DNA from: Cellulophaga sp. HaHa_2_95
Lineage (GTDB): Bacteria; Bacteroidota; Bacteroidia; Flavobacteriales; Flavobacteriaceae
Direction: 5' to 3'
Assembly: GCF_019278565.1 (NCBI RefSeq)
Contig: NZ_CP058988.1
Coordinates: 3,162,001 to 3,226,000 of the forward strand
DNA length: 64,000 nucleotides
In this document: piece by piece, positions 34,355 through 44,000 of the stretch
Position numbering within the stretch: position 1 is the first letter of the stretch
Layout of the letters: each line of letters begins with the position of its first letter
The notes under the pieces: model-generated
What the model was told of the DNA's origin: nothing
The model's input: the letters and a program-made list of their open reading frames with translations, nothing else
Database searches by the model: none
Position numbers and translations under genes: made by a program

Positions 34355-36721
34355 ATGCAGAACAACCAACCCATACTTGATGAACCTTTAGTAAAATCTG
34401 TTCTAAAGCCATTAAGTGAGAAGTTTGAGGCTTACAAAAATTCAGTATTAAATTGTACCGCTATAGACGCATTAACCAATTTAATGTCTTTTAATTTTTC
34501 TAAGTTGTGTCACCAGTATATCAGCTATGCACATACTGAAGTGCCTGATACGCTTATTTATTCTAACGACACCTATTTACTACAGTATGTACTATCTGAA
34601 CCATTAAAGGATCTTATTATTCTGCACCGTGATGTTCTCGTACAAGTACACATAGGAAAACATAAAAACTTAGAGCAGCAGGCAAGTGATAATGCTTTAC
34701 AGCATCTTCTAGATGCCTCTAAGGAGCAATTATCTCAGGCCATATCTTACTTTGTGTCTAAGGTAGAAAAAGAAGAGAAAAAGCTACTTAAGTTTCTAGC
34801 CTCTTCTAAGAAATTAGAAGACAAAACGAGATATCATCTCTCTCCTTGGGACGTATATGCTGAGCAGTATAAAACGTTGCTCGGGCAATTTTCACATATT
34901 ATTTCTACTGTTATCAAAACCCAAGAAACGATAACGGCATTCCGTGAAATAAATAGTCATACGAATAGTGTTATTGATCAAATTATTAAGGAGTCTGAAG
35001 TTTTATTGGACATATCAAATGCAGCAGTTTCTAAAATTGAAGCAAAAGAAGATAGTAAAGAATTGCTCTCTTGGATTGAAACTAGTTTAACGCTTATTGC
35101 TGCCACGAACTCAAATAGTAAAGAAGAGTTTTCTAGTCGTGTAGAAACTAAAATAAATAACTTGGAATCCTACACCATACCCACAGGTACCCATCAAGGA
35201 TATCTATTAGAGAAAAAAATAAACTTTAATAAAAGTGTTAAAAAATGGATGGATTATAATTTACTTCCCTTGTTAATGGACCTTTGGGATGGAAATAGTA
35301 ATTTAAACAATTTTATTAAAATATCTCTATTAAACCTGAAATCTAGCTTAAAGCTAGGCAAAGAGAATGATAATTTGATTGTGTTTGACATTCAATTACA
35401 ATCATACCGAAAAATAAGAAAATCCTTATTAGAGAATATAGAAAATCAAAAAACTATTGTCTCTCAACTCCGAGAAATGTTGACTAAAGAATTTTTAGTC
35501 AGCAACTGTTATGACAATCATGAATTTCTTGAAATCACCATTCAAAATTCTATAAACCAATATACTTCTGAAACGACCAATGTATTTGCCCGTTTTAAAA
35601 ATGCGATACACACCTTAGTAGATAAATTTAATCAAAGTTATGATAAGGTAGTATCAGAAGATCCTTTATCCAAAATAGATAGAGCTTCTAACTGTATTTC
35701 CCAGAGAATGTATAAAGAGGTAAATGCGGATTATGATACACTGTTTTTAAATAAAAAATTTATTGGTGATCTATTTTTGGTGGCTAGGACTAATCAAGAG
35801 GCTAAACTTAAAGAAGCCATAGCGCAATGGAATGATGGTTTTAATAAATCTGTTTTAGTCCTAGGTACTAGTCTTTCTGGGAAGACCACCTTTATAAATC
35901 ATACAACCGAGATATTAATAGATCAGAAGACTATAAAATTAACCCCTAATGACAGTGTCACTATTGAAGGTAGAAAATTTAAAACCACAAAAAACTTAAA
36001 AGAAGCGCTTGATGAAGTAAAGAGAAGTTCTTTTTCTAAGAGAAGAATCTTATTGATAGATGATTTAGAACTCTGGCGTGATGAGAAAAACACTTTATTA
36101 AACAATACTAGAGCGCTTATAGATTTTATAGAATCTGAATCTGATAATGTATTGGTTATTGTAACCACAAACCCTCCCATGAGTGTACATTTAGATACAA
36201 GATGTAATTTCTCTACTGTATTTAGCACGCATATTACAGTAAATAAGTGTACTCAGGAAGAAATTTATAAAGCAATCGTTTTACGTCATAGCGCTACCCA
36301 TAGGTCTGTAATTAATAGTAGCAACGAACCTTTAACAGAATCTCAAATCAACGCCAACGTTACCAAACTAAGTAAAAAACTAGATTATAATATTGGCGAA
36401 GTATTACAAGCGTGGACTTATGGTACCACCGTTACAGAAGAAGGTTCAATCTTATACAAAGATTCTTATTTAAGTTTTCCTGATTTTTTTACAAAAGAAG
36501 AGAACCTAATTATTAAGTACACCTTGTTATATAAATATATCAGTGAAAAAATACTAAAGGAATTTACCGGAGATTTTTATGAAAGCAATTTAAAATCTAG
36601 CTTAAAAAGACTTATTAATACCAAAGTTATTTTAAGAGATGAGACAGGCTTATTGAAGATAAACCCTGTTCTGAACCATGATATATACCAAATATTAAAA
36701 TACAAAGACATTATCAACTAA
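34355..36721 (+). CDS. Large AAA+ type P-loop ATPase, unknown family
   Basis: 788 residues. Residues 1 to about 480 are long helices without recognisable domains, probably coiled or helical repeat structure. The C-terminal part has Walker A GTSLSGKT at 504-511, Walker B RRILLIDDLEL with Asp569-Asp570, a sensor-1-like VIVTTNPP near 605, an Arg-containing DTRCNFSTVF near 615, and a last section resembling a winged helix (SSLKRLINTKVILRDETGLLKINP). This is an AAA+ layout like ORC/Cdc6 or STAND ATPases. No signal peptide or membrane helix, so cytoplasmic. It abuts the next gene exactly (TAA then ATG). Function unknown; coupling to the two membrane proteins is inferred from the operon. Confidence 0.85.
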   Translation: MQNNQPILDEPLVKSVLKPLSEKFEAYKNSVLNCTAIDALTNLMSFNFSKLCHQYISYAHTEVPDTLIYSNDTYLLQYVLSEPLKDLIILHRDVLVQVHIGKHKNLEQQASDNALQHLLDASKEQLSQAISYFVSKVEKEEKKLLKFLASSKKLEDKTRYHLSPWDVYAEQYKTLLGQFSHIISTVIKTQETITAFREINSHTNSVIDQIIKESEVLLDISNAAVSKIEAKEDSKELLSWIETSLTLIAATNSNSKEEFSSRVETKINNLESYTIPTGTHQGYLLEKKINFNKSVKKWMDYNLLPLLMDLWDGNSNLNNFIKISLLNLKSSLKLGKENDNLIVFDIQLQSYRKIRKSLLENIENQKTIVSQLREMLTKEFLVSNCYDNHEFLEITIQNSINQYTSETTNVFARFKNAIHTLVDKFNQSYDKVVSEDPLSKIDRASNCISQRMYKEVNADYDTLFLNKKFIGDLFLVARTNQEAKLKEAIAQWNDGFNKSVLVLGTSLSGKTTFINHTTEILIDQKTIKLTPNDSVTIEGRKFKTTKNLKEALDEVKRSSFSKRRILLIDDLELWRDEKNTLLNNTRALIDFIESESDNVLVIVTTNPPMSVHLDTRCNFSTVFSTHITVNKCTQEEIYKAIVLRHSATHRSVINSSNEPLTESQINANVTKLSKKLDYNIGEVLQAWTYGTTVTEEGSILYKDSYLSFPDFFTKEENLIIKYTLLYKYISEKILKEFTGDFYESNLKSSLKRLINTKVILRDETGLLKINPVLNHDIYQILKYKDIIN

Positions 36722-37438
36722 ATGGAAAACACCTTTATATTATATTCCTGGATAGGCTTAAGAAATCTAATTCTGTTCTTATTTTTTGGGTATTGGGCCT
36801 TGAAATTAATAGAATTCTTAATTCAAAGAATTACCCTTACAAAAAGGGTGAACAAGAAAGTATTAGCCGTTTTAAATAAAATTTTCTTACTGTATAAGCC
36901 TATAAGCATCTTGCTTATCCTTTTAGGATTTATTGCTATAAACTATATAGTCCATGGGCTTTTCTTACTCCTGGTTAGCGCTATAGGATACCCCTATATT
37001 CGAAATTACGTGGGCGGCGTTATTTATAAAATAAATTCTATTTTGGCAAAGGGCGTGTCCGTAACCATAAACGATACGACGGGAGAAATAAAAAAGTTCC
37101 TTCCTTTTGGAATTGTGGTGAACACTGAAAAAGGAGATTGCTTTATCAATTATACTACAATAGATAATTCTGGCTATACCGTAAATTCAAAAAATGATAC
37201 CGTATTAAGACAAACCTTATTTGTAAAAACACCTTTGTCTAAATCTGAACTATTAGATTTACTTTTTGACAATCCCTTATTAAATTATAAAGAGGCTCCT
37301 GTTTTAAAAGAACTAGAGGAATCCGGGTCTTTAAAATTACAATATACTTTAGAAAAAGGAATACAAGCAGAGAGCTTGATTGCTTTTTTATCAGCCCACC
37401 AAATAGAAACAAGTTTAACTAACAACCTAATTGCCTAA
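36722..37438 (+). CDS. MscS-like membrane protein
   Basis: 238 residues. Three membrane helices near 10-28, 55-75 and 78-98, then a short soluble domain. The segment after the third helix, YVGGVIYKINSILAKGVSVTINDTTGEIKKFLPFGIVV, resembles the MscS pore-end and beta domain, where G-x-V-x-x-I-I-D motifs follow, but the protein is short and the pore-lining Gly/Ala pattern is weak. The C-terminus (residues 165-238) is an acidic alpha/beta tail. It starts on the base after the AAA+ stop and its stop overlaps the antiporter ATG by one base, so translation is probably coupled. A channel or regulator controlled by the ATPase is the simplest guess. Confidence 0.7.
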   Translation: MENTFILYSWIGLRNLILFLFFGYWALKLIEFLIQRITLTKRVNKKVLAVLNKIFLLYKPISILLILLGFIAINYIVHGLFLLLVSAIGYPYIRNYVGGVIYKINSILAKGVSVTINDTTGEIKKFLPFGIVVNTEKGDCFINYTTIDNSGYTVNSKNDTVLRQTLFVKTPLSKSELLDLLFDNPLLNYKEAPVLKELEESGSLKLQYTLEKGIQAESLIAFLSAHQIETSLTNNLIA

Positions 37439-38700
37439 TGGAAATATTATCTTCTTATAATCTTATAATTGAAGTTTCTGTCATCATAATTTTATCTTTT
37501 TTATTTAATTCTATAGCTAAAAAAACTAATATTCCTGCAGTATTAATGCTTATTGTTTTAGGTGTTGGCTTACAATTTGGTTTACAATACGTAAATAGTG
37601 ATGCGATTGATTTTTTTCCGATACTAGAAATCTTAGGAATTGTGGGACTTATTATGATTGTGCTAGAAGCTGCACTTGAATTAGAGTTGAAACGCGAAAA
37701 ATTGATGCCTATTTTGAAGTCTTTCGTGGTGGCGCTTTTAGGCTTGTTTCTATCTGCTTGGATCGCAGCTTTAATTTTATATCAATTTATTCCTGATATG
37801 AACATGCACTCTGCTTGGTTATACGCTACACCACTCTCAATTCTATCCAGTGCTATTATTATTCCGAGCGTAAATGAGTTAAAATCACACAAAAAAGAGT
37901 TTCATATTTACGAGAGCACGTTTTCTGATATTATAGGTATTATGATGTTTTATTTTCTAGCAGGAAAACTTAATCCAGCTGAAGATACGGGCATTGTAGG
38001 TTTTACAAGCAACCTACTGCTAACCATTGTTATATCATTGATCGCTAGTTATGCGATAATTCTTATTTTTCAGAATATAAAAAGTCAGGTTAAATTATTT
38101 TTATTAATTGCTGTACTGCTATTGCTATATGCCGTAGGTAAAAAGATGCACTTGTCTTCCCTAATCATCATTCTAATATTTGGCTTAGTTATCGCCAATA
38201 TGAAGTTATTCTTTAAAGGAAAGCTGTCTAAACTCTTAGACTATAAAAAAGCTCATCATATCTATCATGAATTGCATACCATCACCGCAGAAACTGCTTT
38301 TGTTGTCCGAACCTTTTTCTTTGTTATTTTTGGACTGACCATAGCCATTACATCTATTTTCAATATTAATGTAGCTATCATAAGCTCCTTGATTATTGTC
38401 TCTATCTATGCGATTAGAGCCGTCTTGATGCTCATTTTCGTTGGGAAGGATATGTTACCACAATTATTTATTGCACCAAGAGGACTTATTACAGTGCTTT
38501 TGTTTTATGCCATTCCTGAAGAAGCTAAAGTAGAAGGTTTTGATTCTGGAATTTTATTGTTCGTAATTATAGCTACGAGTTTAATAATGACCTTCGCTAT
38601 GATTTATGATAAAAGACGCTCTAATGCTGCGATCAATAAAGCTAATTTAAATAAAGTAGGTAGCACAAAATGGGTTGCACCTACGATAAAAGAAGAATAG
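37438..38700 (+). CDS. Cation/proton antiporter, NhaP/CPA1-like
   Basis: 420 residues, ten to twelve membrane helices. The first helix pair IPAVLMLIVLGVGLQFGLQY and the LEAALELELKREKLMPILKS loop are typical of monovalent cation:proton antiporters; a helix-5/6-like segment IYESTFSDIIGIMMFYFLAG carries the Glu-Ser-x-x-Ser-Asp set where the family has an acidic pair. A later helix has ISSLIIVSIYAIRAVLMLIFVGK and PRGLITVLLFYAIPEE. It probably exchanges Na+ or K+ for protons at the inner membrane. Last gene of the three-gene operon; a strong terminator follows 17 bases after the stop. The ion is unknown. Confidence 0.88.
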   Translation: MEILSSYNLIIEVSVIIILSFLFNSIAKKTNIPAVLMLIVLGVGLQFGLQYVNSDAIDFFPILEILGIVGLIMIVLEAALELELKREKLMPILKSFVVALLGLFLSAWIAALILYQFIPDMNMHSAWLYATPLSILSSAIIIPSVNELKSHKKEFHIYESTFSDIIGIMMFYFLAGKLNPAEDTGIVGFTSNLLLTIVISLIASYAIILIFQNIKSQVKLFLLIAVLLLLYAVGKKMHLSSLIIILIFGLVIANMKLFFKGKLSKLLDYKKAHHIYHELHTITAETAFVVRTFFFVIFGLTIAITSIFNINVAIISSLIIVSIYAIRAVLMLIFVGKDMLPQLFIAPRGLITVLLFYAIPEEAKVEGFDSGILLFVIIATSLIMTFAMIYDKRRSNAAINKANLNKVGSTKWVAPTIKEE

Positions 38701-38717
38701 AAAGCTAATCAGCTTAT

Positions 38718-38756
38718 AAAAAAAGGGTTTTGATCGCAATCAAAACCCTTTTTTTT
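38718..38756 (+). terminator. Strong rho-independent terminator
   Basis: Perfect 17-base stem: 38718-38734 (A-run, GGGTTTTGAT) with 38739-38755 (ATCAAAACCC, T-run) and a CGCA loop, giving a T8 tail. It ends the AAA+/MscS-like/antiporter operon and may act on both strands. Confidence 0.95.
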
Positions 38757-39292
38757 GTTCACTCTATTATAGGGAAGACAGAATATTCAAAATTCAACTT
38801 ATCGCTAGTTTACAACTTTAACTGATTGTATTCCTTAGGAAGTATTGTAATACTAAAAACGTAGTACAACGATCAAACTAGTCGTATGTTTCTCATTTCT
38901 GATATTCTGAGAACGTATAAAAAAAAATTTAATTTTAACTTACGTGCGCTGAGTCAACCCTTTAGTTGAATTTGACTCTCTACATTTCAATACCTCAACT
39001 CAACATCATTTTGAATCGCCTTAGTTTTAAATTTTAAAAGAACAGAATTTGGACAAAGCGGGCACATAAAACGGATTATCCTGCATTCCTATTTATAACC
39101 CTTTTCTATCTTCACATCCAGAAAGAAAGTCAACTAAAAAAAGGTAATGCAAAGGACTCTGGAAAAAGTAAATAATATAAAATATGTAATTCAATAGGAC
39201 TTACAGTGAACGTATAATGCATTATGTTAGAATATAACTTAAATTTTTTTAAATTATTTGACTTTTTTGCTTTAAAATAACATAGACGTCTC
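38757..39292. other. Gap containing the left direct repeat
   Basis: 536 bases without a supported gene. AT-rich. It contains the first copy of a 38-base repeat (38885-38922). No other structure seen. Confidence 0.5.
38885..38922 (+). repeat. 38-base direct repeat, left copy (att-like)
   Basis: Matches 40770-40807 at 35 of 38 positions. The core has inverted arms TTCTCA (38890-38895) and TGAGAA (38908-38913), as expected of a tyrosine-recombinase core site, followed by CGTATAAAA. Similarity weakens upstream but an ACTAGT is shared. The two copies enclose 1.85 kb with an integrase remnant. Confidence 0.7.
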
Positions 39293-39733
39293 TTAACCCA
39301 ACAGAGAAAAAATTAGAAAATTACCTAAACTAAAATGTATGTGAGCCACAATGAGTTGCATATAATATATTTTATAATTGATTTGTGGAGGATTAGATGC
39401 CATTTTAAAAAGCATAGTCCAACCTAATATTCCTAGTATACCGATACTAATGCCAAATAAAATAGCACCTAATACATGTTGCAATAACGTTGTATTATAC
39501 CACAAATAAGTATAAATCACTAAAAAGAATCCTCCCATAAAAAAATGTGCTAACCAGCCTAAAATTACATACTTTGGACTTTCTTTTTCATTTAGAGAAC
39601 GGCCACTCATTAATTTAGAAAGCAAAATATTCTCTCTAAATTCACAGCTTGAAATAACACTCATAATTAAGCTAAACATAGTCATGGCCCCTACAGAAGT
39701 AATTAAAGCCAATAAGTAAGAAAATATATTCAT
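39293..39733 (-). CDS. Hypothetical membrane protein
   Basis: 146 residues, four membrane helices (about 8-27, 57-77, 85-108, 125-143). Between helix 1 and 2 is a short loop (CEFRENILLSKLMSGRS). I do not recognise the family. It lies inside the span enclosed by the 38-base direct repeats, so it may be element cargo. A 20-base palindrome lies 75 bases ahead of its ATG. Function unknown. Confidence 0.6.
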   Translation of the reverse strand: MNIFSYLLALITSVGAMTMFSLIMSVISSCEFRENILLSKLMSGRSLNEKESPKYVILGWLAHFFMGGFFLVIYTYLWYNTTLLQHVLGAILFGISIGILGILGWTMLFKMASNPPQINYKIYYMQLIVAHIHFSLGNFLIFSLLG

Positions 39734-40221
39734 GTTCGTTTAAATTTAAATTATCAATAAAAACTTAATTTATGATGATTAATGCGTTGCTTGAACGGAC
39801 AATATGCTTAGCATTTGCAAATGCTAAAAACAACTATTCAATTTTTTACTTGCAGTTTGCGTTATGAGGAAATTTTTCGTGATTAGGAAGATCATCCGAA
39901 AGAATTGACTGCTTCAAATATCAGGATAATCAACTAAATGCTCGCTACCGCTAGCTGCTGCAACAGAACTTGTACTTAAAATTTTATCGTATAAGAATAA
40001 GTTCTAAAATCAATCTATACTTCTTACCAGTTGTGTTTGATTTTGGTCTAGAAGCGCTTTTTAATTCATTCCTTTTAGGTTTACACTATTTCAAATTAAT
40101 AACTAAAATCTAACAAACATGCCCCTTTTTAAAAGAATAATTAACGCTATTAATTTCAGTAAAAATTTGAAAATTTCATAAAACACCAGAGCTTTCCACT
40201 GTCTTGACTACCAAAAACGAA
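39734..40221. other. Gap with a palindrome
   Basis: 488 bases with no supported gene. The only marked structure is the perfect palindrome at 39808-39827. The right end runs into the recombinase remnant. Confidence 0.5.
39808..39827. promoter_or_regulatory. Perfect 20-base palindrome, candidate operator
   Basis: TTAGCATTTGCAAATGCTAA is a perfect dyad of 20 bases, 75 bases ahead of the minus-strand membrane protein ATG. A dyad this long is rare by chance and fits a dimeric helix-turn-helix protein. No regulator gene is near. Confidence 0.5.
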
Positions 40222-40711
40222 TTAAAACTGAAATGATTTAACAATTTTTTTTTGAGCTAAAAAGCGCTCCTTTAATTTCTGCATATCTTCGCTCAATTTT
40301 CTTTCTACCACTTGGCATAAATCTAAGTGGTGGTAATTTTTAAATGCCCTAACCGTTTCTATTGGCACACCAGTACTTAAGCTACTTGTAGCCGCAAAAG
40401 TATGTCGCGCTTTATGAAAAGTAAGATATTTATTCCTGTGACACCCGCTATTTCCTTTAAATAGGAATTCAGCTTTTTATTAGAGATCGTCGAGAATAAC
40501 CTGCCTTTTGAATTTGGGATATGTTATGATTCGTATTTCTCAATAAGCTGCAATGCTTTTGAAAGTAACGGAATTTTAATGGGAACACATGTCTTTTCTT
40601 TTGAGAATAGATCCATTGTTTTCTATCTATTCCTAAACACAAATTATCTTTGATTAAATTCATCACATCTGCATAGCACAGTCTCGTATAACAGCTAAAG
40701 AAAAAAAACAT
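40222..40711 (-). pseudogene. Tyrosine recombinase remnant
   Basis: C-terminal half of a Bacteroidota tyrosine recombinase in pieces across frames: FSCYTRLCYADVMNL (from 40711), then NSYLKEIAGVTG, then YLTFHKARHTFAATSSLSTGVPIETVRAF and VVERKLSEDMQKLKERF. The HxxR catalytic motif (HKARH) remains, but several frameshifts occur, the box II MLGH segment has been replaced by an unrelated KNYHHLDLC, and the Tyr nucleophile segment is lost. The N-terminal half is absent. The enzyme is dead. It lies directly between the two 38-base repeats and next to tRNA-Pro, as expected for the integrase end of an integrated element. Confidence 0.85.
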
Positions 40712-40769
40712 TGCTACGCTGCAATCTGGGAATACTAAAATACTTGCTTTCTATAGCTACTAGTATATC

Positions 40770-40807
40770 TATGCTTCTCATTTCTAATATTCTGAGACCG
40801 TATAAAA
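40770..40807 (+). repeat. 38-base direct repeat, right copy (att-like)
   Basis: Second copy of the 38885-38922 repeat, 3 differences. The right inverted arm is altered by one base (TGAGAC instead of TGAGAA). It lies between the recombinase remnant and the tRNA-Pro terminator. Confidence 0.7.
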
Positions 40808-40810
40808 GAC

Positions 40811-40841
40811 AAAAAGCTTCTGTTTTCACAGAAGCTTTTTT
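40811..40841 (-). terminator. Terminator of tRNA-Pro
   Basis: Stem AAAAAGCTTCTG (40811-40822) with CAGAAGCTTTTT (40829-40840), six-base loop. On the minus strand it starts 3 bases after the tRNA 3' end and ends in five T. It can work in both directions. Confidence 0.9.
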
Positions 40842-40842
40842 G

Positions 40843-40917
40843 TCGGGGTGGCAGGATTCGAACCTGCGACCTCCGCGTCCCAAACGCGGCGCGATAACCG
40901 GGCTACGCTACACCCCG
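40843..40917 (-). tRNA. tRNA-Pro (anticodon TGG)
   Basis: A 75-base cloverleaf on the minus strand. Acceptor stem CGGGGTG/CACCCCG with discriminator A at 40843, D-arm GCCCGGTTATCGC, anticodon loop TTTGGGA in stem CCGCG/CGCGG, variable loop AGGTC and T-arm CAGGTTCGAATCCTG. The CCA tail is not encoded. It reads UGG, decoding proline CCA and possibly other CCN codons. Confidence 0.95.
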
Positions 40918-40990
40918 AAAATGATGTCTAAAACATCCTTATTTTCGGACTGCAAATATACAACAATACTTAACATAACAAGCTATAAAA

Positions 40991-41026
40991 GCAAAAAAAA
41001 GACATCTATTTCTAGATGTCTTTTTT
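40991..41026 (-). terminator. Terminator of the SprB-like gene
   Basis: Stem AAAAAAGACATCTA (40995-41008) with TAGATGTCTTTTTT (41013-41026), loop TTTC. On the minus strand it is followed by an eight-base T run. It lies 19 bases beyond the stop of the giant adhesin. Confidence 0.92.
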
Positions 41027-41044
41027 ATTCCTATAATTTAAGGC

Positions 41045-44000
41045 TTATCTGTATAAGGTAAAATGACCTACATACTGTTGTTTATCAGCATCATTCGCAT
41101 TAACTACATACCAATAATCTCCTGTTGGTAACTCGTTGCCTTCATACAGTCCGTCCCAAGATTTGACTTGATCAAGAACGGCTACGACTCTACCATATCG
41201 ATCATAAATTTTAACATCAATATATGGGAAGTATTCACGATTAGTAGGTGCCCAAGTATCTCCTTCACCGTCACCATTTGGAGTAAAGAAATTAGGGATA
41301 TCTACCATTGAATCAAAGTTGAATGGTATTTTCACTAAGGCAACACAACCTCTTTCATCTTCTACACGAACATCTACAGTAGCATCTACAATAAGATTAA
41401 ATGTATTGTCTGCACCTTGAGATTGCCCTTGGAAAGAATACTCATAGTTTCCGTATCCACCAGTGGCAACTGCCGTAATTTCATCTGGTCCTGTCTTTGT
41501 AACCGATAAGGTTAATGGCATGTACGCATCAATGGTGAAACTTACTTGGTCCATACAACCATTACTATGATAAATGTACACCGTATGATCTCCTGCCGGT
41601 AAATCTCCAAAGGTCCTTGTACTTGTAGCAAGGGTCATATCATCTACATCTAAACTGAATAACAATTCTGATATGATAGAAGTATCTGTCATTTCTACAG
41701 TTACGGTACTATTAGGAAAAATACCTTCACATCCGTATTGTGGGATAGCTTCTGATTCTAAATTAACACCCAGTCCAACATTCACAACTCTCTCTGTTGT
41801 ACAATTATTGAAATCACGAACATATATGGTGTATGATTCTCCCCCTTGTAAATTAGGGAATATCAAGTCGTCATTTCGTACAAATCCTTCTGTTGGATCT
41901 GCAGGGTCTGGTAAAGGAATATTTATACCTTCTATTCTTGTTTCATAATACTGAGCAAAAGTAAGCGCATCTGTAAAAGGCGTACCTCCTGTGATGGTTA
42001 ATCTAGCTTCTCCATCATAGGCATTTAAACATATTTCTGGTTGTGTTACCACATCTGAAATAGCTAACTGCTCAGGCTCCGTAATGGGTGACACTAATAC
42101 TAACTCACCACAACCTTGCGTATCTTGAATTAAGATTTCATAATCAGATCCTGCTGCTAAATTCTCAAAAGTATATACTCCAGGATTTGCTGGATCACTA
42201 AAGAACTCATTAAAGTTAGGATTGATAGCAAATTGTAATAAGCCTTCACCACCACTAATTACCTCAACAGTTATGGTTCCGTTATCATCTCCATTACACA
42301 ATACATTTGTCGTTGTAATCGTATAGACGATAGCTTCCGGTCTTCTAATCACTAAAGGTCCTTCAACATCATAACAGGTAAGTCCGCTTACCACAGCAAT
42401 ATAGTACGTACCATCTGCTAAGCCTTCAAAAGTACCATCGGTTTGTGCCGCTCTAACTACGGTTGCCGCTGGATCAGGATTAAACCCTGTATATGGTGAT
42501 CCTAATGGCGTTGGGTCTCCTAAATATAAAGTATACATTTCATTACCCACACCTCCAGAAGAGAATGACTCTATTCTACCATCATTTTCTGTCGCACAAG
42601 AAATATCATCTGGTAAGTTTGCTACTAAATCAATTGCTTGAGCATCTACCAAAGTAATTCCTTCAGATCGTAAACTTGTACAAGCTCCTGCTCCACCAAC
42701 TTTACGCACATCATATTGATAGAAACCTTGACCGCCATCAATTAGAACTGACGTTCCTGACATTGGAATAAAAGGATCTGTTGCTAAGGCATCAATAGAA
42801 CGATATTCATACGTAAATCCTGCTTGAGGGTTTTCTACACTTAACCTCATTTGGCCATCGCCACCACAACCAGGTGCGGTCACTTGAACTAATTTAGGAT
42901 CCAATGGTGGTGGTGCCACTACATAATAAGGTATAGATACACCCACACATGCATAGCTAGAAGAAACTTCTATAGCGTACCATCCTTCACTTATAAATCC
43001 GCCAGCAACACCATCAAATGTTGGAGTATCTTGTAAACCACTTCTAGAACTTATATCTGTATTATCATCACTATTTAAGTACAACAATTGATATTTATAG
43101 CCTGCTCCAGGAACACCACCACTAGCACCAGCCGTAGCGGTTACGCTATCTCCTGTAGTGGTATCATAAGCCTCTAAAACAGCATCGTTACCATCAGGAC
43201 AAACTAAACCTTGCGGCTCTCTGATTCCTACAACAATAGGATCAATTGGGTTTAAGGTGATATCAAAGAAATTAGAACATAACTCTACATCTTGTATTTC
43301 TACGCGATAATCGCCGCTAGATAAGTTTTCAAATTCATTAGCTAAACCATAAGGCACAACTTCCGTATAATTAACGCCTCCAACAACTACAGTTCCCGCA
43401 GCATCTTCTCTTAATAATCTATAGTTATAAGGTGATGAATCCCATCCTCCTTGGCCTGTTGACACAATTTTACCCGTGTTATTCTCACAGCTTACATTGT
43501 CTATTTCTACAGATGGCACTTGTAAAGCTCCGTTTGGTGTACGAATATTAGTAACATTACTATCATCAATACATTTAGGAACATCCAATGCTCTCACTCT
43601 TACATAGAAATTTCCACCTGGTAAACCAGTAATACGTGCATCCTCGCCTGTTACAGCATCTGGGAAATTAGCCGTATCAAAAGTACCTGTTGTTATTGGA
43701 GTGGACTGAGTTAAATCGTCACTTCTATATACTGTATACTCATATACTCCTGTATAGTTTATGACACTAATGAATAGTTCTCCATTAGAATCTCCAAAAC
43801 ATTGTACCGGTTTTGCTTCAGAAATTGTTGCAAGTGGATTTATTGGATCTACCACATCATGTCTTGGCATTGGATATAAACATCCGGTAACATTATCACG
43901 TACTACGAACAAGTACTCACCAGCTGCAGGTAAATTAATGTCTACAAATTGATTTCCACCTGAATTTGTAACATCTGCCACAGCTACTGCTGAAGTAGTT

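Noticed and set aside
40711..41061. 116-residue frame on the plus strand across tRNA-Pro
   Set aside because: It runs through the tRNA gene and terminator; not a gene.
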